Part shown: positions 1 through 6,915 of the stretch, piece after piece | Layout of the letters: each line of letters begins with the position of its first letter | Numbering within the stretch: the first letter of the stretch is position 1 | From: Sutterella sp. | Lineage (GTDB): Bacteria > Pseudomonadota > Gammaproteobacteria > Burkholderiales > Burkholderiaceae_F | Reading direction: 5' to 3' | DNA length: 21,379 bases | NCBI GenBank assembly: GCA_019418235.1 | Contig: DYCH01000066.1 | Location: 1 to 21,379 of the forward strand | Translations under genes and position numbers: made by a program | Notes under the pieces: model-generated | The model's input: only the letters and a program-made list of their open reading frames with translations | What the model was told of the DNA's origin: nothing | The model's database searches: none

Positions 1-14
1 GTTTTAGGTGAACA

Positions 15-650
15 ATGTTTACTCGTTTTTTAATTTTCTTTTTTGGTCTTTGCACCTTATCTCTTGGCATCGCAACGGTTACACACGCAGGATTAGGCAC
101 AGGCACGGTGAGTTTATTGGCTTTTCTTTTAACAAAGCTCACCGGGCTTAGTATGGGCTTTTATGTGTTTTTGACGAACGTTTTCTTTTTCGTTCTGCAG
201 ATCATGGTCAATCACAAAAACTTTTGGATCAAGGCCGTGAAGCAATTGCCGATTTGCTTTGTGTTCGGGATGATTTTTGACGTGGCCATGATGGTAACGG
301 CGGCCATGGTTCCTCAAACCTACACACAACAAGTGTTGATGGTGCTTTTAGGTACCACTTTAACGGGGCTTGGTATTGCCTCGATGGTTTTTGCTCGCTT
401 GGCAATTTTGCCACCTGAAGGGCTTGTATTGAGTATTATGGATCGCTGGGGCGGCAGTTTCGGTCACCTTCGCATGGGCGTTGACGTTTTCCTTGTCACT
501 GTGACGGTTATTTTGTCCTTGTTAACCTTCGGAACCATCGTGGGTTTACGAGAAGGCACACTCATCACTGCCGTTTGTTCAGGCCAAATTGCTAAAGTTT
601 TCTTGAAAGTCTGGGGGAAGATTTTCCCTGCTCATCGTCCGATCGACTAG
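15..650 (+). CDS. YczE/YitT-type integral membrane protein (paralogue 1)
   Basis: This encodes a 211-aa very hydrophobic protein with about five to six membrane segments and short loops. The N-terminus combines a first helix with the pattern SLGIATVTHAGLGTGTVSLL, which resembles the opening of YczE/YyaS (DUF6198-like) membrane proteins, where a Gly-Thr-x-Pro/Val-turn follows helix 1. The C-terminal part has the family's REGTLITAVCSGQIAKVF pattern, with a charged R-E-G-T turn before the last helix. A clear Shine-Dalgarno (AGGTGA, 6-11) sits just before the ATG. The protein at 13526-14170 is a paralogue with the same layout and the same GEGTLISAL-type ending. The family has no firmly assigned substrate; transport or a regulatory membrane role are both possible. 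The ACT-domain gene starts 57 nt downstream on the same strand. Confidence 0.8.
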   Translation: MFTRFLIFFFGLCTLSLGIATVTHAGLGTGTVSLLAFLLTKLTGLSMGFYVFLTNVFFFVLQIMVNHKNFWIKAVKQLPICFVFGMIFDVAMMVTAAMVPQTYTQQVLMVLLGTTLTGLGIASMVFARLAILPPEGLVLSIMDRWGGSFGHLRMGVDVFLVTVTVILSLLTFGTIVGLREGTLITAVCSGQIAKVFLKVWGKIFPAHRPID

Positions 651-707
651 TTTGGGATCTCTGTCTTAAAATTGGGTTAACGAGACAAGTCTGTTAGAGG
701 GAGTTCT

Positions 708-1079
708 ATGGACATCAAAATTCAAAAAATTGACGTTGCTTTGACTGTCTGCAAGGTCAAGGACTACACACAAGTCGACTTGTCTCAAGACTTTTGCTTC
801 ATCGGCAAGACCGACTGCGAAAACTCTTTGGTTTGCGCTACAGACAATGTTCCCTCTAACGCAACAGAGCGAGAAGACGGTTGGAGAGCCTTCAGAATTG
901 TCGGCACGTTGGACTTTTCTTTAATCGGTATTTTGTCAAAGATTTCAACGATCTTGGCCAATGAGAAGATTGGGATTTTTGCGATTTCAACCTTTAATAC
1001 CGATTACATTCTCGTTAAAGCGGAAAACTTTGAAAAAGCGCTTTCGGCTCTTTCAACTAACGGTTACAAGATTATCTAA
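708..1079 (+). CDS. ACT-domain protein (COG3603/CASTOR-like)
   Basis: This is a 123-aa soluble protein. Residues about 60-123 form a recognisable ACT domain: the pattern FRIVGTLDFSLIGILSKIS, then a central IGIFAISTFNTDYILV strand-turn, then a C-terminal helix (EKALSALSTNGYKI). This is the signature of the small two-domain ACT_7 family (COG3603), to which the eukaryotic CASTOR arginine sensors are distantly related. The N-terminal 55 residues probably form a second, diverged ACT half. A GAGGGAG Shine-Dalgarno at 697-703 supports the ATG. Such proteins bind small ligands, usually amino acids, but no enzyme domain is attached. The partner and ligand cannot be told from sequence. It follows the YczE-type gene by 57 nt and could be co-transcribed with it. 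Confidence 0.85.
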   Translation: MDIKIQKIDVALTVCKVKDYTQVDLSQDFCFIGKTDCENSLVCATDNVPSNATEREDGWRAFRIVGTLDFSLIGILSKISTILANEKIGIFAISTFNTDYILVKAENFEKALSALSTNGYKII

Positions 1080-1093
1080 TCAACTGCGGTTTT

Positions 1094-1109
1094 AAGTCGA
1101 AAAGACTTA
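1094..1109 (+). repeat. AAGTC-GAAAA-GACTT hairpin, copy 1 of a dispersed intergenic motif
   Basis: AAGTC (1094-1098) and GACTT (1104-1108) flank a GAAAA loop; T1093/A1109 extend the stem. The 16-nt string TTTAAGTCGAAAAGAC recurs exactly at 13504-13519, and a close variant (TAAGTCGAAACGAC) lies at 15111-15124. All three are intergenic. There is no T-run, so it is not an ordinary terminator. Confidence 0.5.
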
Positions 1110-1156
1110 TCAGACATGTGTAAAATTTGAAATGTTATTTTTAATTTACACGCATC

Positions 1157-2335
1157 ATGTCAGTCATTACTCCCCGAACACTGCAGTCAACGCTTTCTTT
1201 AGAAGCCGATGACTATACTTTGATTTTGATTGAAGGGTTGCCCAAGGTGGGTAAAACCACTTTGGCTAAAGCGCAGTTTCCCGATTTTGATTACGTTGAT
1301 TTATCCGATATTCAATCAAGAAGCTTGGCTACCAATCATCCAGCTGACTTTTTTGCGCTTCATGGTAAAAAACTTTTAATTGACCGCATTGAATTAGCAA
1401 CGCAGGTGCTTCAATCACTCCCCGTTTTTGATGAAACACGCCGTATCGTCTTAGTGGGAAACCTTCCCGAAGAGGTGAAAGCGACGCTTAAAGAAACACA
1501 TAACCTTCGTGTTTATCACTTAATGCCCTTTAGCCAACGAGAGCTTCAAGGTCAAACGGCTGAACCTTTTGCCTCAAAGGGTGTCGTGCCGCTCACAATC
1601 ACCTACCCACAATCGCTCTTTTTTGAGACGGTTCGTCATGGCTTTATGCCTCGCCCGACGCCCAGTCAAAGCACGCGAGCCTTTTACGATCAATGGCTCT
1701 CAACGTTTTTCCAAGAAACGGTGATGGGCGTGATGAAGGTGGCGAAAGTTGATCTCTTTTTGTTGTATTTGAAAGCCTTGGCGCACAACAATATGCAAGA
1801 GATTAATCACAGTCGTTTGGCAAAAGAGTGTCGTATCAGCTATGCAACGGCCATTTATTGGACGCAGTTTTTAATTGATTGTGGCGTTTTGATGGAAGTT
1901 CCCTCTTTAAAACTTGCTCAACGTCGTCAAGTCAAGCGTGGCAAGATGGTCTTTACCGATACGGGACTCTTATGTCATTTACTCAATATCGGTAGTGCTG
2001 ATGAGCTCTTGGCCTCTGAAGACTACGATAAGATTTTCTCGGGCTTTGTTGCCTCAGAAATCGCCAAGGGCTATGCCGCTTGGGGCGAAGCCTCTCCCCT
2101 TTACTTTTACCGCGATACGGCCAAAAAGCACGTTGAGTTGCTCCTGAAAACCCCAAAGGGTTATATGCCCGTGGGATTCTTAACCGAGAAGGCTCGAGCT
2201 ATGCCTGAGCAACTTCGCCACATGGATGTCTTGCGTCGAATGAATGAGATGTGTACGGACAACGTTTTTATTACCGATGGTTCTGCCATGCGAGAAACGT
2301 CCGACTTTCCGCTCGTCAGCGCAATGCGTCTTTGA
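1157..2335 (+). CDS. DUF4143-type P-loop ATPase with eroded motifs
   Basis: This 392-aa protein has the architecture of the AAA_14/DUF4143 ATPases. Walker A is GLPKVGKTT at residues 27-35. A Walker B-like LLIDRIE lies at 73-79, a winged-helix stretch (INHSRLAKECRISYATAIYW) at about 217-236, the family hallmark MVFTDTGLLCHLL at about 264-276, and a C-terminal nuclease-like fold after FYRD (317-320). Several usual functional residues are altered. The Walker B DE is D76-R77, the sensor TGS is VGN (100-102), and the nuclease-like E-V-D is H325-V-E327. No good Shine-Dalgarno precedes the ATG. A GTGTAAA/TTTACAC inverted repeat lies just upstream. The biological role of DUF4143 proteins is poorly defined, so I assign no function beyond probable nucleotide binding. 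Confidence 0.85.
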   Translation: MSVITPRTLQSTLSLEADDYTLILIEGLPKVGKTTLAKAQFPDFDYVDLSDIQSRSLATNHPADFFALHGKKLLIDRIELATQVLQSLPVFDETRRIVLVGNLPEEVKATLKETHNLRVYHLMPFSQRELQGQTAEPFASKGVVPLTITYPQSLFFETVRHGFMPRPTPSQSTRAFYDQWLSTFFQETVMGVMKVAKVDLFLLYLKALAHNNMQEINHSRLAKECRISYATAIYWTQFLIDCGVLMEVPSLKLAQRRQVKRGKMVFTDTGLLCHLLNIGSADELLASEDYDKIFSGFVASEIAKGYAAWGEASPLYFYRDTAKKHVELLLKTPKGYMPVGFLTEKARAMPEQLRHMDVLRRMNEMCTDNVFITDGSAMRETSDFPLVSAMRL

Positions 2336-2372
2336 GTACAATACAAGCATTGAATTTTTGAAAGGTTACATC

Positions 2373-2753
2373 ATGCGTTTAGTGTCTTTAAGCTTAGTCG
2401 GCCTCTTAGCCTTAGGGTTAACGGGTTGCGCCAACATCTCTAATGAAGTGGTTGAAAATCATCGTCAACTTGATGCCACCACCTATGAAGTGGAAATCAT
2501 GCAAGCTTGGGTGAAAGATGAAATGATGATTCGTGAAGAAGCTCGTCGTCTTGCCACGAACTTTTGTTTAGAAACCAAACGTGGGATGCAACCCGTTCAA
2601 GTGATTTCTCGCTCTCCGCAAGAAACCGGTAAAGGTGCGATGGCTCGTTTAACCTACCGCTGTGTGGGTTACATGGAAGCTCCGAAGCGTGAATACCAAC
2701 CGTTGATTTTCAAGTTGCCGGAGCTTGATGACGAAGAAGCCAGTAAGAAGTAA
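2373..2753 (+). CDS. Small predicted lipoprotein, unknown function
   Basis: The protein is 126 aa when started at the ATG at 2373, which has an AAAGG Shine-Dalgarno at 2361-2365. The open frame continues upstream to 2244 but that part overlaps the ATPase gene and lacks a ribosome site. Residues 1-19 are a lipoprotein signal peptide with lipobox L16-T17-G18-C19, so the mature protein should be lipid-anchored on the periplasmic side. The mature part is about 107 residues, mixed charge, with two further cysteines (in NFCLET and YRCVGY) and an acidic-lysine tail (DDEEASKK). The two cysteines could form a disulfide. I do not recognise a named family. It starts 37 nt after the ATPase stop and may share its transcript; a strong terminator follows. 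Confidence 0.75.
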   Translation: MRLVSLSLVGLLALGLTGCANISNEVVENHRQLDATTYEVEIMQAWVKDEMMIREEARRLATNFCLETKRGMQPVQVISRSPQETGKGAMARLTYRCVGYMEAPKREYQPLIFKLPELDDEEASKK

Positions 2754-2769
2754 TCAAAATTTCTAAGAT

Positions 2770-2815
2770 AAGAGCGTTCGTCACGTCTACAATGACTTTG
2801 AGAACGCTCTTTTTT
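2770..2815 (+). terminator. Rho-independent terminator of the lipoprotein transcript
   Basis: A perfect 10-bp stem AAGAGCGTTC (2770-2779) / GAACGCTCTT (2802-2811) with a 22-nt loop is followed by a run of six T. It starts 16 nt after the lipoprotein stop. Confidence 0.85.
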
Positions 2816-2827
2816 AATGCCTCATTC

Positions 2828-3661
2828 ATGCAGTTTCAACCATCGTATTTCAACTACAGACCGATATTTAATGAGTTAGAACGTAAAAATCTAAACTCTC
2901 TTGCCTCGTCTTATCCACTTTCAAAATTACTTTCGGATCGACGTCGGTTGGTAGAACGCTCCATTGACTATGCGTACGTCTCCGCAAAAATGGAACACAA
3001 TCCGTATTCGCGTAAAGGAGCTGCAATGCTATTGAAGCATTCCTTTACCGAAGGTGGAAAAAGGTTAGACGACGCTTGGATGTTGATTAATTTACGCGAT
3101 GCATTCATTGATATTGTTTCGCCATTGCATTCAAACGTAGCTGACACTTTGACCACCCAAGGTCTTGCTCGGCTACATTGCCTAGCAATGAATCATTTGC
3201 TCAATGACAATGAGTTAGGAGTAGTTAGAACTGTCGCTTCAAGTATTGTTGGTTCAGCCTACAAACCCATATCGAGTCCTGGCGATCTAAAAAATCTATT
3301 GACCACATTACTGAAAAATGCCAATAGTATTGAAAACCCGTTTGAACAAGCGGTATACGTGCATTGCAACTTAGCCTATTTACAATTTTTCCATGATGGC
3401 AATAAGCGAACGGCTCGATTGATGCAAACGGCTATCTTGGTTGCCAACAAAATCACACCCGTTTTCTTTTCAGAAGATGCCGTCTATCCCTATTTAAATG
3501 CAATCGTCACTTACTATGAGACCGGCGATTACAGTCTCTACAAGACCCTTTTCCTAGAAGAGTACGAAAACACTATTAAACATCTGTTGGGACAAAGTCC
3601 TGAGCAACTGCGTGCTCAACAACTTGCAAACGAATCAATTCAGTCTCAGAAAATCAAATAA
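2828..3661 (+). CDS. Fic-fold protein with Gln in place of the catalytic His
   Basis: The protein is 277 aa from the ATG at 2828. The frame also allows an ATG at 2792, but that codon lies inside the loop of the preceding terminator, so I prefer 2828; neither has a clear Shine-Dalgarno. The Fic core motif normally reads HPFx(D/E)GN(G/K)RxxR. Here it is QFFHDGNKRTAR (Q186-R197), keeping the phosphate-binding DGNKR loop and the last Arg but replacing the catalytic His by Gln. An N-terminal SAKMEHN (S52-N58) fits the inhibitory (S/T)xxxE(G/N) helix of class II Fic proteins, with Glu56 retained. Canonical Fic enzymes transfer AMP to target hydroxyls. Without the His, ordinary AMPylation is doubtful. 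No antitoxin or target gene adjoins it. Confidence 0.85.
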   Translation: MQFQPSYFNYRPIFNELERKNLNSLASSYPLSKLLSDRRRLVERSIDYAYVSAKMEHNPYSRKGAAMLLKHSFTEGGKRLDDAWMLINLRDAFIDIVSPLHSNVADTLTTQGLARLHCLAMNHLLNDNELGVVRTVASSIVGSAYKPISSPGDLKNLLTTLLKNANSIENPFEQAVYVHCNLAYLQFFHDGNKRTARLMQTAILVANKITPVFFSEDAVYPYLNAIVTYYETGDYSLYKTLFLEEYENTIKHLLGQSPEQLRAQQLANESIQSQKIK

Positions 3662-3671
3662 CCTCAGTTGC

Positions 3672-3703
3672 CAAAAGGCCGATTCCTAGGAACCGGCCTT
3701 TTG
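3672..3703. terminator. Bidirectional terminator between fic-like gene and cstA
   Basis: A perfect 10-bp stem CAAAAGGCCG (3672-3681) / CGGCCTTTTG (3694-3703) has a 12-nt loop. It lies 11 nt after the Fic stop and 7 nt beyond the cstA stop, so it can serve both converging transcripts. The flanking T runs are within the stem arms. Confidence 0.75.
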
Positions 3704-3710
3704 CTATGGT

Positions 3711-5537
3711 TTACTCTTCAACGAGTTCTTTAACCATTTCTCCATACGGGTCTTTAACCGTTGTCTTCATCTTCAAAAGAACCGACCAACGCTTCACCGT
3801 ACCGACAATCACAAAGCCCATAAGAACCATCACCAAGCAGCTCAAGAAAGCTAAGAGGTGCTGTTCTTTGGGCATGTATTGGTTGACAATCAACCAAACA
3901 CCAGCCCACATCGTGATCACCGTCATAAAGATACCCGGCACACCCGTCATCCATGCATAACGCACTTTATTCATACGAAGCAAAACCGTGGTACCGATTA
4001 AGAGCGTTACAGATGCCAAGAGTTGGTTAGAAATACCGAATAACGGCCAAATGCTCGCAATGTCACCCGAGTAAACGAGGTAACCCCAAGAGCCCGTGAA
4101 CAATACCGACGTAATGATGACGCCAGGTACCCAATTCTTAACGGCAAATTGCGGAACGACTTTACCCAACATTTCTTGCAAGAAAAAGCGCCCGACACGG
4201 GTGCCGGCATCAACGGCAGAAAGAATAAAGACTGCTTCAAACATAATGGCAAAGTGATACCAATAAGCCATCAAGTTTTCCATCCAAGGAATGCGGCTAA
4301 AGATATAAGCCATGCCGACAGCCAAGCTCACAGAACCACCGGGACGCGCTGAAAGCGTTTCTTGAACTTCAGCTTCTAAGCGCGGTAACTCTTGAACCAC
4401 CATGCCGAGTTCTGCGAACTTTTCTGCCGAAGAGTTAATGGCAAAATAGTCTGCTGGCACCAACACACAAGCCGCAATCAAAGCCATGATGGCAACGAAA
4501 CCTTCGACCAACATGGCGCCATAACCCACAAAGAGCACATCGCGCTCCTTGGCGATCATCTTAGGCGTTGTCCCCGTACCGATCGTTGCGTGGAAACCGG
4601 ACAAGGCACCGCATGCAACCGTAATAAAGATAAAGGGAATCACGGGGCCGCCGACAATCGGGCCACCGCCATGGATAAATTCCGTCAAAGGCGGCATTTG
4701 GAAAGACGGCATCACAAAGACAATGCCTAAGGCCAAACCAACGATCGTGCCGACTTTAAGGAACGTTGAGAGGTAGTCACGAGGCAAGAGAAGGAGCCAC
4801 ACCGGCAACACAGAAGCCAAGAAACCGTAGATCGGAATCACGATCGACATGGTCTTCTTATCGAGGTTTAACCAACCGAAAATTTCAGGGTGAGATGCCA
4901 CCCAAGGACCCGTCAAGATGACGATGACCAATAACACCAGACCTAAGAGACTCGCACCGATCACATCACCCTTGCGCCAAATTTGCATGTAAAGGCCCAT
5001 GATGATGGCGATAGGAATGGTCGCTGCCACCGTGTAAGTTGACCAAAGCGAGTCATGCATAGCATTAACGCAAGCAATGGAGAGCCCCGCCAAGGTAAGA
5101 ATCAAAATGGCTAAGACGGCCCAACTGGCGACAAGCCCCGTCGTGGGGTCAATTTCGCGAGAAGCAATGTAAGCCAGAGACTTACCGTTATGGCGCACAG
5201 AGCAAAAGAGCACAACCATATCGTGCACGCCGCCAGCTAATACGCAACCGATCAAAATCCACAAGAGCCCCGGCAAATAGCCAAACTGTGCGGCCAAGAC
5301 AGGCCCCAAAAGAGGGCCGGCTGCAGCAATGGCAGCAAAGTGGTGACCAAACAAAACAAACTTATCGGTTTGCACATAGTCTTGACCGTCAGCGAGTTTG
5401 ACCGCAGGGGTTTCACGAGCATTATTGAGGTTAAGAACTTTCTGCGCAATAAAAAGGCCATAGAAGCGATAGCCTATGGCGAAAACGCAGAGTGCAACGA
5501 AAATAATGGTGATGGCATTAACGCCGTCCGTTGACAT
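3711..5537 (-). CDS. cstA: CstA-family peptide/pyruvate transporter
   Basis: This encodes a 608-aa polytopic inner-membrane protein with well over a dozen hydrophobic segments. The N-terminal portion carries the family signature TDKFVLFGHHFAAIAAAGPL (about 57-76), followed by LGPVLAAQFGYLPG and GGVHDMVVLF. The middle region has GTGTTPKMIAKERDV, also typical. CstA was named as a carbon-starvation protein. Family members take up peptides or, in the BtsT branch, pyruvate by proton symport; the exact substrate here is not decidable by eye. The ATG at 5537 is preceded on the - strand by a GGAGTG Shine-Dalgarno. E. coli CstA is CRP-activated, but I see only weak CRP-like half sites upstream. The gene stands alone between terminators. 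Length is between BtsT-like and CstA proteins of about 700 aa. Confidence 0.93.
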   Translation of the reverse strand: MSTDGVNAITIIFVALCVFAIGYRFYGLFIAQKVLNLNNARETPAVKLADGQDYVQTDKFVLFGHHFAAIAAAGPLLGPVLAAQFGYLPGLLWILIGCVLAGGVHDMVVLFCSVRHNGKSLAYIASREIDPTTGLVASWAVLAILILTLAGLSIACVNAMHDSLWSTYTVAATIPIAIIMGLYMQIWRKGDVIGASLLGLVLLVIVILTGPWVASHPEIFGWLNLDKKTMSIVIPIYGFLASVLPVWLLLLPRDYLSTFLKVGTIVGLALGIVFVMPSFQMPPLTEFIHGGGPIVGGPVIPFIFITVACGALSGFHATIGTGTTPKMIAKERDVLFVGYGAMLVEGFVAIMALIAACVLVPADYFAINSSAEKFAELGMVVQELPRLEAEVQETLSARPGGSVSLAVGMAYIFSRIPWMENLMAYWYHFAIMFEAVFILSAVDAGTRVGRFFLQEMLGKVVPQFAVKNWVPGVIITSVLFTGSWGYLVYSGDIASIWPLFGISNQLLASVTLLIGTTVLLRMNKVRYAWMTGVPGIFMTVITMWAGVWLIVNQYMPKEQHLLAFLSCLVMVLMGFVIVGTVKRWSVLLKMKTTVKDPYGEMVKELVEE

Positions 5538-5665
5538 ACGACACTCCAGAACGTGAGTAATGAGAAGAGAGAGTTAAATGGAAACTCACAGGTGAAATTT
5601 TAACCCTTGACTCAAGCCACCGATGAATTAATGAAAAAAAAACTTGATCAAAATCGAAAAAATTT

Positions 5666-5694
5666 AGGGCAAAAGTTTTTTTGCCTTTTGCCCT
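5666..5694 (-). terminator. Terminator of the merR-DUF2569 transcript
   Basis: Read on the - strand, AGGGCAAAAG (5694-5685) pairs perfectly with CTTTTGCCCT (5675-5666) around a 9-nt loop. The arm is followed by AAATTTTTT (5665-5657). It lies about 20 nt past the stop of the membrane protein gene and isolates cstA. Confidence 0.85.
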
Positions 5695-5714
5695 ACTGCC
5701 CGCTTCTTTCGGAA

Positions 5715-6305
5715 TTATTTCGATTGTTTTTCTGCTTGTTCTTTCTGAGCAGCTGCCATTTGAAGCGCTAACTTCACATAGGAGTCCACCGCCTTGGTGC
5801 CGTAGGTGCAGGCAACGCGCTTAGAAAATAAGAAGTAAAGCGTCCAAACCAAAGCGTAGAAGGTCGTGCGAATCGCACTCGTCGTATTAAAACTTGCATC
5901 AAAGAAAGCCATCAAAAGTGCGATCGAGATCGGCCCCACAACCCACAAAATGACGATCGTTTGCTTCACTACCGATGCGTTACGCTTACAGGTAATGATC
6001 CAGAGAAGATACAGGTAAAGAAAAACAATCACAGCGTGCGGCATGAATAAAAAGCCGTTGACGGCACCTTCAGCACTTAATTCCGTGTAAAGCGTTGAAA
6101 TATTAAAGAAGGTCACAATGATCGATAAAACGACCGTCGCGACAAAAAGCAAAAGCCAACCGTCAACCCCTTGCGGGAAAAAAGGCACGGGGTGTGCAGC
6201 CGGATAGCGTTTGGCTAATTGACGCACCAAAAACGTCGGACAAGCCACCATCACCGCAAGAATGGCGATGGCAATAATCATTTCAATCGTAAAAAATTCA
6301 GCCAT
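5715..6305 (-). CDS. DUF2569-type membrane protein coupled to the MerR gene
   Basis: This 196-aa protein has an N-terminal helix (about 7-28) and three or four further membrane segments. A GVDGWLLLF motif (about 46-54) and the ending IRTTFYALVWTLYFLFSKRV match the pattern of DUF2569 (PF10754) proteins, which usually open with GxGGWLLLF and end with an aromatic-rich helix before SKRVxxTF/Y. The last 20 residues are a charged, Ala/Gln/Lys-rich tail. The function of the family is unknown. The ATG begins only 2 nt after the stop of the merR gene, so translation is almost certainly coupled and the two proteins should be made together. That places it in the metal-response locus, though nothing in the protein is an obvious metal site (cysteines in ITCKRN and RVACTY only). 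Confidence 0.8.
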   Translation of the reverse strand: MAEFFTIEMIIAIAILAVMVACPTFLVRQLAKRYPAAHPVPFFPQGVDGWLLLFVATVVLSIIVTFFNISTLYTELSAEGAVNGFLFMPHAVIVFLYLYLLWIITCKRNASVVKQTIVILWVVGPISIALLMAFFDASFNTTSAIRTTFYALVWTLYFLFSKRVACTYGTKAVDSYVKLALQMAAAQKEQAEKQSK

Positions 6306-6307
6306 TT

Positions 6308-6799
6308 TTATTTACTTTCATTACTGGTCGAACAGGAACACTTCGTTGCGTCTTTCTTCGTCGAGGACTTACGCGTCTTTAAACCTTCGCAGTTGTGGCA
6401 ACAAGCTTGGTTGGTTAACCCTTCAATTAAACCACAAGGTTCACCATTGGCGTGATTGCCATGGCAGCAGAGTGCCAAAAGCGCCAAGTGTTGCTTTAAA
6501 TGCTTTAAGTCATCGATTTGTTGATCGATTTTATGCATGTGCAAAGCAATCATATTGTGCACTTTTTCAGCATCTTCATTTCGACGGGCATCGACGTCCG
6601 TCAAAATACGAATTTCATCAAGACTCATATCCAGACTACGGCAGTGCTTGATAAAGAGCAAACGCTTTAAGTGACCTTCGGTGTAGGAGCGGTAATTATT
6701 CATACTGCGCTCGGCCTTAGGAATAAGGCCTTCTGCCTCATAAAAGCGAATCGTCTCAACCGTTAAATCGGATTGTTTGGCCAGTTCACCAATTCTCAT
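6308..6799 (-). CDS. MerR-family metal regulator, CadR/PbrR type
   Basis: This 163-aa regulator has an N-terminal MerR winged helix (MRIGELAKQSDLTVETIRFY, then the NNYRSYTEGHLKRL wing) and a dimerisation helix at about 75-110. Metal-site residues fit the Cd/Pb branch: C53 in KHCRSLDMSLDEI, C111-C112 at the end of the long helix, and C122 in GEPCGLIEGL. These correspond to the three-Cys site of CadR/PbrR. Beyond residue 130 there is an extra tail with C133, C134, C137, C154, C156 and His/Lys/Ser-rich spacers, an added candidate metal site. Such regulators repress and, when loaded with metal, twist a 19-bp-spacer promoter into an active form. Exactly such a promoter faces the divergent ATPase gene. 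No strong Shine-Dalgarno precedes the ATG. Confidence 0.92.
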   Translation of the reverse strand: MRIGELAKQSDLTVETIRFYEAEGLIPKAERSMNNYRSYTEGHLKRLLFIKHCRSLDMSLDEIRILTDVDARRNEDAEKVHNMIALHMHKIDQQIDDLKHLKQHLALLALCCHGNHANGEPCGLIEGLTNQACCHNCEGLKTRKSSTKKDATKCSCSTSNESK

Positions 6800-6810
6800 T
6801 TTTCATTTAA

Positions 6811-6831
6811 GGAAAAGTTTTTAGCTTTTCC
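6811..6831. promoter_or_regulatory. Inverted repeat in the merR leader
   Basis: GGAAAAG (6811-6817) and CTTTTCC (6825-6831) form a perfect 7-bp inverted repeat with a 7-nt spacer. It lies between the merR start codon and the MerR operator, so on the - strand it would form a hairpin in the merR 5' leader, 11 nt before its start codon. Confidence 0.4.
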
Positions 6832-6833
6832 CC

Positions 6834-6864
6834 TTGACTCTAAAGTTACTTTAGGCATTTTAAT
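6834..6864 (+). promoter_or_regulatory. MerR-type metal-inducible promoter/operator of the ATPase gene
   Basis: A -35 TTGACT (6834-6839) is followed by a 19-nt spacer (6840-6858) and a -10 TTTAAT (6859-6864). The spacer contains the perfect dyad CTAAAGT-T-ACTTTAG (6840-6854). An over-long 19-nt spacer filled by a dyad is the hallmark of promoters activated by MerR-family regulators. It points toward the P1B ATPase gene and is adjacent to the divergent merR gene. Confidence 0.9.
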
Positions 6865-6915
6865 GATATTCATCAAAAAAGCGCAATTCTTGTAAATGCA
6901 CAAAAGGATAACGAA

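Noticed and set aside
5606..5616. CTTGACTCAAG palindrome upstream of cstA as an FNR or CRP site
   Set aside because: It does not fit TTGAT-N4-ATCAA or TGTGA-N6-TCACA; only a short palindrome, so not listed as a site.
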